Source of the DNA: JBHJGP01 sp050331695
Lineage (GTDB): Bacteria; Pseudomonadota; Alphaproteobacteria; Geminicoccales; Geminicoccaceae
DNA length: 64,000 bases
Assembly: GCA_050331695.1 (NCBI GenBank)
Contig: JBHJGP010000019.1
Span: 1 to 64,000, forward strand
Reading direction: 5' to 3'
Below the pieces are notes generated by a model. That model was not told where the DNA came from, made no database searches, and saw only the letters and a program-made list of their open reading frames with translations. The position numbers and the translations under genes are program-made. Within the stretch, counting starts at the first letter, position 1. Each line of letters begins with the position of its first letter. Below, piece after piece: positions 28,312 to 37,311 of this stretch.

Positions 28312-28818
28312 GTGAAAAACGAGCGAAGAGTACGCCCGGCAGAGCGCCTCGACATTCCGGCCATCAAAACGATTGCCGAAGACGCTGAGCTTTTTCCGCC
28401 GGAGATGCTGGACGACATGATCGCCGGCTATCTCAACAGCAGCAACCAGGATATCTGGTTTGTTGCGCTAGCGGGTGACCGCGTGATCGGCTTCGGTTTC
28501 TGCGAACCCGAGCGCATGACAAGCGGCACCTGGAATCTGCTGGCGATCGGCATCCTGACGGAGCATCGGGGGCTCGGTGTCGGCGCCGCAATGATGCGTT
28601 ACCTAGAGGACCGTTTACGGTCCGCGGGCGAGCGCATCCTCCTGGTCGAGACCCTGGGATCAGAGGCGTTCGAGAGAACCCGCGCCTTCTATCTCGCCCG
28701 AGGCTTCGTGGAGGAAGCGCGCATTCGTGAGTTCTACGAGCCTGGCGGCGATAAAATCGTCTTCTGGAAACATCTCTACGGCGATCGGCGCCCCAACGGA
28801 CGCCGATTGCCACGGTGA
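28312..28818 (+). CDS. GNAT family N-acetyltransferase
   Basis: A cytoplasmic acetyl-CoA-dependent acyltransferase. The acetyl-CoA binding motif A is present as LTEHRGLGVGAAMMRYLEDR, and FERTRAFYLARGFVEEARIR forms the C-terminal helix and strand typical of the fold. I chose the GTG at 28312 because relatives begin about 10 residues before the first strand (RVRPAERLDIPAI); a TTG at 28279 adds 11 residues and is possible. It follows the bd oxidase genes closely but there is no obvious functional link. The substrate is unknown. It is convergent with the sugar dehydrogenase gene, with only three bases between stops. Confidence 0.85.
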   Translation: MKNERRVRPAERLDIPAIKTIAEDAELFPPEMLDDMIAGYLNSSNQDIWFVALAGDRVIGFGFCEPERMTSGTWNLLAIGILTEHRGLGVGAAMMRYLEDRLRSAGERILLVETLGSEAFERTRAFYLARGFVEEARIREFYEPGGDKIVFWKHLYGDRRPNGRRLPR

Positions 28819-28821
28819 GCG

Positions 28822-29967
28822 CTAGCTGGTGGGGGTCAGCTTGAGCAAACGCGCACCCCCCTGGTCCTCCAGAACCCACAAAGCCCCGTCCGGTCCCTGC
28901 TCAATCTCGCGCACGCGCTTGCCCCACTCGAAGCGCTCGACCTCTCGGGCGCTTTCACCCTCAATGTCGACGCGGACCAGAGCCTGGGACGAGAGGCCGC
29001 CTATGAAGCCGTCGCCCTGCCATTCGGGAAACATGTCGCCATCGTAGATCACGAAGCCGGCCGGCGAGATCGCCGGTACCCAGAAGGCTTTGGGCGCAAG
29101 GAACTCGGGGCGCGTTTCGTGGTCCGGGATCGGGATGCCCGAGTAGTTGTCGCCGTTGGAAACGATCGGCCAACCGTAGTTGCCGCCCTCGACAACCAGG
29201 TTCAACTCGTCCCCATGCCTGGGGCCCATCTCATGGGTCCAGAGCCGGCCCTCGCTGTCGAAATCGATGCCGAGCATATTGCGGTGACCTACTGACCAGT
29301 AGGTTTTGGCGAGCTCGCCCTGATCTTGCCAGGGGTTGTTGTCCGGCACGCTACCGTCTTCGTTGAGACGGATGACCTTGCCGAGCGCCTGGTCGATGTT
29401 CTGCGCCGGGCGCTGCTTTTGACGATCGCCCGAGGTGATGAACAACATGCCGTCTGGCGAAAACGCGATCCTGTGACTGTAGTGCCCCCGGCCGCTCAGC
29501 TTCGGTTCCTGGGTCCAGATTTTCTCGATCTCGGTGAGTTTCGGCGTGTCGCCGGATCGATCCAGTTTCGCCCGGCTCACCACCGCGCCAAAGGTCGAGC
29601 CCTGGTCCAATGTCTCGGCATTGGAGATGTAGACCAAGTCGTTCTTGGCGAAGTCGGGGTGCAGAACGACATCGCCCAGGCCTCCCTGGCCGCCATAGGC
29701 CACCTCCCACATGCCCTCGACCTCAGTTTTGGTGCCATCCTGGGTCACATGAAACAGGGTGCCGGGCTTGGTGGTGACCAACATCGTGCCGTCCGGCAGG
29801 AAGGTCATGGCCCAGGGTTCATCGAAGGTCGTGATCACCTCCGCCGACACGCTCCCGGAGCTTTTGCCGGTCAGCTCAAGGGTTTCGGCGGCAACCGGGA
29901 AAACGCCGGCAGCAGAAAGGTGCGCAGCCGCCGCAGCGGCCCAAGCGAATGCGTGTGTGTATTTCAA
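28822..29967 (-). CDS. PQQ-dependent sugar dehydrogenase (aldose dehydrogenase family)
   Basis: A 381-residue periplasmic enzyme of the soluble glucose/aldose dehydrogenase family, a six-bladed propeller that uses PQQ. A signal peptide ends near FPVAAE. Family motifs are GQGGLGDVVLHPDF, RGHYSHRIAFSPDGMLFITS (the catalytic His lies in this region) and GHRNMLGIDFDSEGRLW followed by HEMGPRHGDELN. Translation starts at TTG (29967) behind GGGGGAT. It oxidises aldoses to lactones and feeds electrons to the respiratory chain; the exact sugar is unknown. It stands alone between convergent and divergent neighbours. Confidence 0.9.
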   Translation of the reverse strand: MKYTHAFAWAAAAAAHLSAAGVFPVAAETLELTGKSSGSVSAEVITTFDEPWAMTFLPDGTMLVTTKPGTLFHVTQDGTKTEVEGMWEVAYGGQGGLGDVVLHPDFAKNDLVYISNAETLDQGSTFGAVVSRAKLDRSGDTPKLTEIEKIWTQEPKLSGRGHYSHRIAFSPDGMLFITSGDRQKQRPAQNIDQALGKVIRLNEDGSVPDNNPWQDQGELAKTYWSVGHRNMLGIDFDSEGRLWTHEMGPRHGDELNLVVEGGNYGWPIVSNGDNYSGIPIPDHETRPEFLAPKAFWVPAISPAGFVIYDGDMFPEWQGDGFIGGLSSQALVRVDIEGESAREVERFEWGKRVREIEQGPDGALWVLEDQGGARLLKLTPTS

Positions 29968-30089
29968 AGACTATCCCCCAGCTTGTCTCGTTCTCACAAG
30001 TATCAACGCCACCGACAGCCGCTTCGGCCCGGGCCCAACTGTCGCAGTCACCATCTCAGGCCGGCCAAACGAAGCGACAGACGATGTCC

Positions 30090-30767
30090 TCAGAGCGTAC
30101 CCTCTTCGTATAGATCGGTGTTCAATGGTTCGCTTGCGGTGAATTCCTCTTCCGTCAGCGCCAGATCGTAGTGGTCTTCGGCCGGATCGAAGCCGGCGCC
30201 ATCGTCACCACCTTGACCAGTAAAAGGCACACCATAGTACCCAGTTAGCTCCGTGGAGACGTTGGGCACGACCACGAGCCCCGCCAGACGGCCGTCGCCG
30301 GCGAAGATCAGATCATGAACATCGCCGACGACACTATCGTCCTTCAGGTGAACCTCGTCGCCGATAAGGTCGCCCGCGAGGAACGCGCCGGATTTCATCC
30401 GTTCATTGGTGGTTTCAGTTATGCCGATTTCGTCACCAATGGTGTCGATATCGACGCTGACAGTAATGCCGTCCCGGTCCGGCGTCATGTCCACCTGGTC
30501 CCACGGCACCGAGAGCGTCTGGTTGCTGACCTCGACGAACGATCCTAGCCTGATAACCAATTCGGCAATTCGCCCGTCGACGCCGATCACGATCTCCTGA
30601 ACCTCGCCAACTTCGAACTCGTCCTTGCCATAAGCTGTCGTTCCCTGCATCGCCCGCGCCAGCCAAGCGCCTTCGACATCGGTCACCTTTTCGGACTTAG
30701 CCTCGGCAGTGTCTTTGGCTCCAGCGCCAACCGCGAGAAACACCGCCAACGTCACCGCTATCCTCAT
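30090..30767 (-). CDS. Exported PRC-barrel domain protein
   Basis: A 225-residue protein with a signal peptide (ATG at 30767, behind AGGAGG; the open frame upstream is not conserved) and two PRC-barrel-like modules, the first around VGEVQEIVIGVDGRIAELVI and the second around VGDVHDLIFAGDGRLAGLVV. PRC barrels are small beta domains found in the photosynthetic reaction centre H subunit, in RimM and in many stress proteins, where they bind partners. The C-terminus is strongly acidic. It is probably periplasmic; its role is unknown. The peptidase gene lies upstream on the same strand. Confidence 0.8.
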   Translation of the reverse strand: MRIAVTLAVFLAVGAGAKDTAEAKSEKVTDVEGAWLARAMQGTTAYGKDEFEVGEVQEIVIGVDGRIAELVIRLGSFVEVSNQTLSVPWDQVDMTPDRDGITVSVDIDTIGDEIGITETTNERMKSGAFLAGDLIGDEVHLKDDSVVGDVHDLIFAGDGRLAGLVVVPNVSTELTGYYGVPFTGQGGDDGAGFDPAEDHYDLALTEEEFTASEPLNTDLYEEGTL

Positions 30768-30877
30768 AACCGGTCCTCCTGGTTGTTGCCTCACTCGGAC
30801 AGAACTTGGAGGATCCGGCGACGGTTCCGGGCCGACAGCAGCCTGCGGCATCGTGGATCAGCGCCGCGAGACGCGGG

Positions 30878-32428
30878 TCAAAGGGCATCGCGGTAGAAGG
30901 TCCGAGCGTGGTCGAAGAACGGATCCTTGGCATCCGGGTTCGTGTAGAACATGTGCCCGCCCGGATAGACCTCGAAGGTCACATTGTCCGCAAGATCGTC
31001 AGCCAGGGTCATTTGGTTGATCATGAGACGGCTGGTGAAGTAGGGCGTGACCAGGTCATGGGCGCCGTGAACGACCAGCACCTGCAGATCCGGGTTGACG
31101 CTGAGCGCATCTTTGAGACTGTCAGCGCTGCCGCGAGCGCCCGACCAGCCGCGATCCTCATTGCCCCAGGCCCAGCGCCTGTTCACCCGGCGACTGAGCA
31201 CCTCATAGGGCTCGTCGAACGAGAACTCGAGCTCGTCGCGGCTGTAGCTGTTGAAGGCTGTGGCCAGAGGCGCGGTCAGGCCGTCCAGAATGGGGTCAAT
31301 ATCGCCGAGATAGGGCGCGCCCGGATCCGGATCGGTGGCGACCACCGTTCCATCGTAGACGCTCACGAATCGTGGCTCCTCCAAGAGACGTCTGGCGAAT
31401 ACCGAACGGGGAATACGGCCATCATGACGCCGGATCAAATCGTCCGGCAAACCCACATAGTCGGTCAGCTGGCCAAGCGTGGCTTCGTCCTCAAGCGGCG
31501 CTCCCGCCGCCAGCCAGGACAAATAGGGGCCTATGGCAAAGGCCTCGACCTCGGCGAGCCGGTCCGAAAGCGCGGTTTCGTCGTCGGTCCCAAACGTGGC
31601 TTTGCCATGGTGGTAGGCGGTCGCCGCATAGGATGGAAGCACGCCCGGCCAGGGAAGCAGGGTGTAATCGCCGAACTGGATGCTCGTGAATTCGAGAACC
31701 GGCGAGACCAACACAACGCCATTGAGCCTCACCCCGGGGCCGGAGCTCAACCGTTCGGGCAAGGCCGCGGCTCGAAAGCCGCCATAGCTCTCGCCCGCGA
31801 GAAACTTCGGCGACGACCAGCGTTCATAGCGGCTCAGATAAAGCCGGATGAATTCGGCGATGGCGGCGAGGTCGCGCTCGATCTGCCAGAACCGGCGGGA
31901 CGGATCGCGGCGGTCGCCGCCCTCTTCCTGTTCGCCATTACTCGCAAGCGCTTCGCTGAAGCCGGTGCCGACGGGATCGATGAAGACCAGGTCGGTGAAG
32001 GCGATCCAGCTGTGGGCATTGTCTTCGAGGCGGTCCGGCGGCGTCGGGATCTGTCCCTCGGCACCCATGGCCACGATCCTCGGCCCCAGGGCCAGGAGGT
32101 GAAGATAGGCCGAGGACGCTCCGGGGCCGCCATTGAAGACGAAGGTCACAGGGCGCTCCGCCTTGTCGGTCTCGTCGGCCGTGTAGGCGGTAAAGAAGAT
32201 CCGGGCACGGGCGTCGATCTCCTCGGGCTCAATGTCGAGCGTTCCCGCCCGGGCCGTGTAAGACACGAGCTCACCGTCAACGGTGACCTGGTGGCGGGTG
32301 ACGGCATCTTCCGGCGCCTCACCCCCGGCCTCCTGATTCTCTGACTGCTCGGCTGTCGTTTGAGCGTTGAGCGGCGCGCTTGCCAACGAAATCAAAAAGC
32401 CAAGAAGCAGAAGAAAGGATGATCTCAT
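30878..32428 (-). CDS. Secreted S10 family serine carboxypeptidase
   Basis: A 516-residue exported peptidase with a signal peptide ending near PLNAQ. The alpha/beta-hydrolase triad of family S10 is visible: Ser in GESYGG (about residue 214), Asp in HGAHDLVTPY and His in YPGGHMFY; the oxyanion region FVFNGGPGASSAYLH and the conserved FIDPVGTGFSEA also match. It should remove C-terminal residues from peptides in the periplasm or outside the cell. The gene is about 140 bases downstream of the long srf-type operon and on the same strand, so read-through is possible, but it is not obviously part of that system. Confidence 0.92.
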   Translation of the reverse strand: MRSSFLLLLGFLISLASAPLNAQTTAEQSENQEAGGEAPEDAVTRHQVTVDGELVSYTARAGTLDIEPEEIDARARIFFTAYTADETDKAERPVTFVFNGGPGASSAYLHLLALGPRIVAMGAEGQIPTPPDRLEDNAHSWIAFTDLVFIDPVGTGFSEALASNGEQEEGGDRRDPSRRFWQIERDLAAIAEFIRLYLSRYERWSSPKFLAGESYGGFRAAALPERLSSGPGVRLNGVVLVSPVLEFTSIQFGDYTLLPWPGVLPSYAATAYHHGKATFGTDDETALSDRLAEVEAFAIGPYLSWLAAGAPLEDEATLGQLTDYVGLPDDLIRRHDGRIPRSVFARRLLEEPRFVSVYDGTVVATDPDPGAPYLGDIDPILDGLTAPLATAFNSYSRDELEFSFDEPYEVLSRRVNRRWAWGNEDRGWSGARGSADSLKDALSVNPDLQVLVVHGAHDLVTPYFTSRLMINQMTLADDLADNVTFEVYPGGHMFYTNPDAKDPFFDHARTFYRDAL

Positions 32429-32569
32429 TGCGCTGCCAGCCCGGTGGATGATGCTGGCTTTGACATTGCACGGCTGAGCGTGAACTCAAGCCTTGTCGAT
32501 TTCTGCTGGCCGCTTGTTTGGCACGATTGGCCCGGTTCTGAGTTGGCCAAGCGCCGCTTGGCAGTCGGC

Positions 32570-33061
32570 TTACCTGGTCAAGACGTCGATTTCGCGGTTG
32601 GTCTTGTCGAGCTCCTCTTTCAAGCGACCCAGTTCCGCCGCCTTTTCCTGAACCTCCTCCTCGGAGCCACCGATCCGGGCGCTATCTAGTTCCAGCGTGG
32701 TGTCGTTGTAGGCTTCGGTCTGCCGGTTCAGCTGTTCCAAGAGCCGGTCTTCCTGCGCCTGCGAAATACGGGTGGCTTCCCGCGCCCGGGCGAGAAGATC
32801 CTCCTGGATAGCCCGATTTTCATTGACCGCCGCCAGCTCGGTTTCCAGGGCGTCGAGCTCCTCCTCGGCCATCAGCCTTTCTTCTTCGAGACTAACCTTG
32901 GTCGTCCGGGCGTTGTCCAGACGCTCCTTCGCCTCCAACAGGCGATAGGACTGACCCTGTCCGCGCGTCACGTCAGCCCGCTCGCGCAGGTAAGTCTCGC
33001 AAGCCGTGAGAAACAGAGGCAAAAGCAGCACCGCCGCAACTCTTCGGTTCATCGACGCCAT
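32570..33061 (-). CDS. Coiled-coil lipoprotein
   Basis: A 163-residue lipoprotein: signal sequence with lipobox LFLTAC (cysteine acylation site) and then almost entirely charged helix with heptad-like spacing (residues about 30-163), predicted to form an extended coiled coil. The ATG at 33061 is preceded by GAGAGGG. It is the last gene of the srf-type operon, ten bases after the previous lipoprotein gene, whose C-terminal half is a similar coiled coil, so the two may pair. No family was recognised. It could be a periplasmic strut or adaptor of the complex (inference). Confidence 0.8.
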   Translation of the reverse strand: MASMNRRVAAVLLLPLFLTACETYLRERADVTRGQGQSYRLLEAKERLDNARTTKVSLEEERLMAEEELDALETELAAVNENRAIQEDLLARAREATRISQAQEDRLLEQLNRQTEAYNDTTLELDSARIGGSEEEVQEKAAELGRLKEELDKTNREIDVLTR

Positions 33062-33071
33062 AAGCCCTCTC

Positions 33072-33842
33072 TCAAGCGATCCGACCCTGCACCAGCTCCC
33101 TTTCGAGCAGATATCTTTCCCGCTTCTTTTCTGCCAGAAGCCGTTTTGTTTCGATGATCTTGTTCTCGATCTCGTAGACGCTCTCGCCTTCCTCGCGCAG
33201 ATGATCAGCAATGGTTTTATACTCGTCGCTGCGCTCCTCGAGGTTTTCGATCAGCTCCTCGATACGCTCGATATTGCGCCGGGCCCGGGCCTCGCGCTCA
33301 CGCATCTCTTCATAGGTGATCGCCTGCTGACGATACTCCTCGCGAGCGGTTCGAAGGCTCCTCTGCGTGTCGTCGATCACCTGGTCCATATTGTCGATGG
33401 ACTTTTGCAGCTTCTCGTTTTCCGCCTCAACCTTGGCGGTCACGACGTCGATCTCGCGGACCTCTTTTCGCGCAGCCTCCTGTTTGGCGGCGACGCGCCA
33501 GCCGTCGATACCGCCGATAACACTACCGGCTGTGGCGCCGATGACCGTTCGGATGATGATCTGTTCCGGCTGTAGTGTCGCGAGACCCCACAGAGCGCCA
33601 TATAGCGCCCCGCGCATGGCGCCGACAGCGGACCCGCCGATGATGGTCTCGGCGTAGATCCGGTTGTCTTCCTTGAGCCGGCGCTCGGCCGGCGTCAGCT
33701 CGCGTTCGTCCTCGTCACCCGAGCCAAAAACGCTGCCAACTGCAGAAAACGGCCCACCTCCGTCTCCACCCGTCGACGCGCAGCCCGTGGATAGGGCGAA
33801 CAACCCCATGACCAAGAAAACGCGCAGGAATGCTTCGCGCAT
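33072..33842 (-). CDS. Glycine-zipper and coiled-coil lipoprotein
   Basis: A 256-residue protein with lipobox LSTGC, then a glycine- and alanine-rich hydrophobic hairpin (about residues 68-115, GGSAVGAMRGALYGALWG and VIGATAGSVIGGIDGW) typical of glycine-zipper membrane-inserting segments, followed by a long charged coiled coil to the C-terminus. Its ATG overlaps the stop of the formylglycine-enzyme-like gene (TAATG), so translation is coupled. No known family was recognised. The zipper suggests oligomerisation in a membrane; the coiled coil could contact the other lipoprotein encoded next. Confidence 0.8.
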   Translation of the reverse strand: MREAFLRVFLVMGLFALSTGCASTGGDGGGPFSAVGSVFGSGDEDERELTPAERRLKEDNRIYAETIIGGSAVGAMRGALYGALWGLATLQPEQIIIRTVIGATAGSVIGGIDGWRVAAKQEAARKEVREIDVVTAKVEAENEKLQKSIDNMDQVIDDTQRSLRTAREEYRQQAITYEEMREREARARRNIERIEELIENLEERSDEYKTIADHLREEGESVYEIENKIIETKRLLAEKKRERYLLERELVQGRIA

Positions 33843-35392
33843 TACCCCCCTTCCCCCAACTCGTCAGCCGCCGCGGCTTCTCGCCAGCCTTCGACGATCT
33901 GTTCGTGTCCTTCAGTGCCGAATTCGCGCAGCGTCTCCAGGTCGTTGAGGACAAGCGCCAGGCCCTTTACGGCTTTTTCGCGACGCGACGAAAACTCGTT
34001 CTCGAGTATCTTGATTTGTTCGTTGAGAAGCGACTGCGGAAACTCGGACACCATTCGAACCAAGTGATCCAAGTAGAACTCGAAATCATAGTCGCTGTCG
34101 CCACGCACTTGGTCACATGGCTGTGCGTAGCGCTCCGGGTCGATCTCGAGCAATTCCTCACAACGACGCAGGCTCGCCTGATGTTCCGGCAGGCGTAGAC
34201 CGGCGATCACCGCGACCCGCAGCATCTCGCGCGCGGCCCGAGCGCGCTGCTCGTTACGGGTCGCGATATTGGCGTCGATCACGTCGCTGAGCGCCAGGAG
34301 CCGGCGGTTCAGTTCGTCCTTGCCATCGAAGTCGAGACTAGCCGTGAAATCGGCCAAGGTCTCGAGCTCGGCCCGCGGGTCCGCCTGTTCGCGGCCGATG
34401 GTCACCCGGTCGGTTTCCGCGAGCTCGCTCCAGCTGTCTCTCGCTTCGGCCAAACGCTCGCGGTCCGGCAAAGCCGGAGCGACGAGCGCTAGCCTAAAGC
34501 CGGTGGTCGGCTCCCGGCGCAAGCGTCTCTTGCCGACCGGCGAGAATTCTTGACGAAGGCCCGAGTGGACTTGCTCCAATCTCGAGCGGAAATCGCCGCC
34601 CCGTTTGACGTAAGCTCCGGCGGCGCCGTGGAGCCGCCCGAACCGGTTCAGACGGAACAGCCCGTGCACGAGTTCGGCAGCGTTGCCGAGCATGTCGTGA
34701 AGGCCCAAGGGATTGGGCCTGAGGAGACCCACCGGTTCCAGCGCGCAATCGGTGCGGCAAAACACGATCGATTGCTCGGGCGCGCCGTCGATCGGCGGCA
34801 AGCGTCCCTCGAACGCGGCCGGTCCGACGGCGGCCCCACCTCGGGCCGCATATTCCCACTCCTCCTCCGTCGGCAAACGGACGTAACCCGCCGTCTCGTT
34901 TTCGTGGGGAAGCTGGTCGCGGGCGTTTTCGAACAGCCATTCGGTATAGCTTTCGGCGACGGCCACCGTTTCGGCCATCGTGACCTCGACCTTCGGCAGG
35001 TCGGCGTCGACATCTTCTAAATCAGGGCAGTCACCGTTTAGCGCCGCATACTGGGCCTCGGTCACCTCATATTTGCCGAGGTAATAGCGCCAGGCATCGT
35101 CTTCGCGGAACGTGCCGCTGAGAAACACCGGCCTCACATGTTCGATGTAACCCCGCTCCGGATCGCGGCCGCCAAGCGTGATCTTCTGGTCGTCAAAAAT
35201 CTCCCGGCCGGGAACATCAACCGCACGAAAGACCATGGCTCCGCCGCAAGGAAGCGGCAGAATATGGTCGCCGTCGGCGGGACTTCGGTTGTAGCGCTCC
35301 TCCGGCCAGGTGATCTCCTGACCGGCCGCCGGGACGGCGCCGCCGAGAGCGGCCACCATCGCTAGGACCAGTTCAGGTCTCGCGAATTTCAT
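33842..35392 (-). CDS. Secreted formylglycine-generating-enzyme-like (SUMF1) domain protein
   Basis: A 516-residue exported protein with a signal peptide ending near VPAAGQ. Residues about 30-300 show the FGE/SUMF1 fold: YYLGKYEVTEAQYAALNGDC, RLPTEEEWEYAARGGA, LGLHDMLGNAAELV and TTGFRLAL. The key differences from real FGE enzymes are the loss of the GNVWEW motif (here GNAAEL) and the change of RGGSF to RGGDFRS, with no obvious catalytic cysteine pair, so it is more likely a binding domain than an oxidase. The C-terminal 200 residues are helical and have no recognised family. It overlaps the permease gene by 20 bases within the srf-type operon. Confidence 0.85.
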   Translation of the reverse strand: MKFARPELVLAMVAALGGAVPAAGQEITWPEERYNRSPADGDHILPLPCGGAMVFRAVDVPGREIFDDQKITLGGRDPERGYIEHVRPVFLSGTFREDDAWRYYLGKYEVTEAQYAALNGDCPDLEDVDADLPKVEVTMAETVAVAESYTEWLFENARDQLPHENETAGYVRLPTEEEWEYAARGGAAVGPAAFEGRLPPIDGAPEQSIVFCRTDCALEPVGLLRPNPLGLHDMLGNAAELVHGLFRLNRFGRLHGAAGAYVKRGGDFRSRLEQVHSGLRQEFSPVGKRRLRREPTTGFRLALVAPALPDRERLAEARDSWSELAETDRVTIGREQADPRAELETLADFTASLDFDGKDELNRRLLALSDVIDANIATRNEQRARAAREMLRVAVIAGLRLPEHQASLRRCEELLEIDPERYAQPCDQVRGDSDYDFEFYLDHLVRMVSEFPQSLLNEQIKILENEFSSRREKAVKGLALVLNDLETLREFGTEGHEQIVEGWREAAAADELGEGG

Positions 35393-36602
35393 TCGACGGT
35401 TCCAAATTGCTGTAGCGGAGCCCGATCGAGAGGGCGGGGATCACCGAGACCACGAGGATCAGTGCGACGACCAGGCCGATGGCGCCAAAGCCTAGACGGG
35501 TCGCGCCGATCCCGAGACTTTGAGCCAGCAGCGCGTCGACGAGCTGGGTGAAGATCCAGGCGGCGCCCACGGTGCAAAGGCTACCGGCAACACCGAGCAT
35601 TAGGGCCTGAAGCACCGGCAAACCGACCAACGCCGGCTTGCCGAAACCGATCAGGCTCAAGACCGCGATGGTGCGCCGGCGCCGGGCGGCCATGCTCCAC
35701 TGGATGGTGGCAAGCCCGCCGGCTAGACCCAAGGCGCCGAGCAGGCCGACGGCGCCGATGACCAGCGTCAGGCTGCGGTCGAGCCGGGTCGCGAAGTCGA
35801 TCCGCGACGCCTCCGCTCTGAGGCTGAGCGCATAGGGTTCATCAGACAAGCGTTGCACCAGCGGTCCGACATCCGAGATATCGGCGGCGTAGAGCCGGAA
35901 ATCGGGAAAATAGCGTCGGGGTGGCGGCTCGTCCCCGTCGACGCCCAAAAGCGGAGCCCCGAAGCCGTTCTTGTAATCTTCGATGTCTTCCAGGAGCGCC
36001 AGCGACAGAAAGAGCGCGTCCCGGCCGAAATCCGAGGCCCGGGCGATCGCGGTCACGGTGACGGGAACCAGGGCGCTCTGCTCGCCGCCGCTGCCGCCCC
36101 GGGTCACCTCGAGCTGCAGCCTGTCACCGATGCCGGCGTCGAGCTTCGCCGCCAGAGACGCGCTGAGGCCAGCGTCGCCGACGTCGGTCAGGACCAGGCC
36201 ATCCGGCGCGAAGACCGGATCGCCGGCACCGGTGGGAATGAGGCTCGCCCGGGCTTCCTGTTCGCCCGCGAGATCCAGGACCTGCCCCTGGGCGGAGGCA
36301 TAGCGGGTCGAGGGCGCGACGAACGCCACATCGGTCCAAGCCGCCACCTGTTCGAACCAGGCGTCGTCGAACCGGGCGGCGCCGGTGGCGGTGAGGCGGA
36401 TCTCGCGAGCGGCGGGATCATCCCGGAGACCGGAGTAGATCTGGGTGATGACGCCCGAATAGAGCGCGATCAGGACCAGAACCGGCGCCGCGACGGCAGT
36501 GATGGCGAGGCATATCGCCAGCGACACCGTCCACTCACCGGTCAGATCCTTGAACGCCATGCGCGACAGATAGAAGAGCCTCGGGATCACCGGCGCGGCC
36601 AT
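35373..36602 (-). CDS. FtsX-like ABC transporter permease
   Basis: A 409-residue inner-membrane protein with one N-terminal membrane helix, a large periplasmic domain (about residues 60-265) and three C-terminal helices, the four-helix layout of the FtsX/MacB/LolC superfamily. Such type VII ABC proteins do not import solutes; they move lipoproteins, drive mechanotransmission or activate hydrolases. Start (ATG 36602) abuts the ATPase stop at 36603. The following gene begins before this one ends, so expression is coupled. Substrate unknown; the lipoprotein genes next door make an envelope role plausible. Confidence 0.88.
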   Translation of the reverse strand: MAAPVIPRLFYLSRMAFKDLTGEWTVSLAICLAITAVAAPVLVLIALYSGVITQIYSGLRDDPAAREIRLTATGAARFDDAWFEQVAAWTDVAFVAPSTRYASAQGQVLDLAGEQEARASLIPTGAGDPVFAPDGLVLTDVGDAGLSASLAAKLDAGIGDRLQLEVTRGGSGGEQSALVPVTVTAIARASDFGRDALFLSLALLEDIEDYKNGFGAPLLGVDGDEPPPRRYFPDFRLYAADISDVGPLVQRLSDEPYALSLRAEASRIDFATRLDRSLTLVIGAVGLLGALGLAGGLATIQWSMAARRRRTIAVLSLIGFGKPALVGLPVLQALMLGVAGSLCTVGAAWIFTQLVDALLAQSLGIGATRLGFGAIGLVVALILVVSVIPALSIGLRYSNLEPSNEIRET

Positions 36603-37304
36603 TCAGTGCAGGTCCAGCTTGGAAAGGCCGGGCCCCGCCCGTCGACAGACCAGCCGTTTGAGCCCGTGGCGTTCCGCCAGATCGGGATCGTGGGTGACCA
36701 GTACCAAGGCTGCCGAGCGCTGCCGGGCGGCGCGCGTGAGAAGCGCCATCACGGTATCAGCGGTATCGCTGTCAAGCGCCGCCGTCGGTTCATCCGCCAG
36801 AATGAGGGGCGGCCGCGCCACAAGGGCCCTTGCGATGGCGGCCCGCTGGCGCTCGCCCACCGACACCCGTTTAGGCATTTGCTGGGCCAGGCGATCGATG
36901 CCCAATTCGCGCAGGATCGTGGTGACCCCGCTTTGCTTCTCGGACCCGTCACGCCAGAACGGCAGCGCGACATTGTCGGCGATCGACAAAAACGGCACCA
37001 GACCACCGGTCTGCATGACATAGCCGATCATCCGGGCCCGGTAGTCGCGCAGGCCATCGCCGTCGCCGCGCTGCCAAAAGGCGAACAAATCACCATGGCC
37101 TTCGGCCGCTTGGAACCGAAAGCCGGCCGCCCCCATAGGCCTGAGGATGCCAGCCAGCATGTCGAGGATTGTGCTCTTGCCGGATCCGCTGGGACCGACG
37201 ATGGCGAGCGCGTCGCCGGGCATCACGTCAAGGGAAGGCACAGAAACCCGGAACGCCTTGCCCCGGGCGCCGATGACCTCGCGCAAGCTCACCACCGGCT
37301 CCAT
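36603..37304 (-). CDS. ABC transporter ATPase (LolD/MacB/FtsE type)
   Basis: A 233-residue nucleotide-binding subunit with Walker A VGPSGSGKST, signature region RVSVGERQRAAIARAL, Walker B LILADEPTAAL and H-loop LVLVTHD. These match the LolD/MacB/FtsE class that partners FtsX-like permeases, and the permease gene follows directly. The signature reads SVGERQ rather than SGGQ, a common variant in this class. It lies seven bases after the secreted VWA gene in the srf-type operon and probably powers an envelope process together with the proteins encoded around it. Confidence 0.9.
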   Translation of the reverse strand: MEPVVSLREVIGARGKAFRVSVPSLDVMPGDALAIVGPSGSGKSTILDMLAGILRPMGAAGFRFQAAEGHGDLFAFWQRGDGDGLRDYRARMIGYVMQTGGLVPFLSIADNVALPFWRDGSEKQSGVTTILRELGIDRLAQQMPKRVSVGERQRAAIARALVARPPLILADEPTAALDSDTADTVMALLTRAARQRSAALVLVTHDPDLAERHGLKRLVCRRAGPGLSKLDLH

Positions 37305-37311
37305 CGGAACG

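Noticed and set aside
32429..32569. Gap between the peptidase and the last lipoprotein gene as a small gene or terminator
   Set aside because: No frame with a start and ribosome binding site and no stable hairpin with T tract was found.
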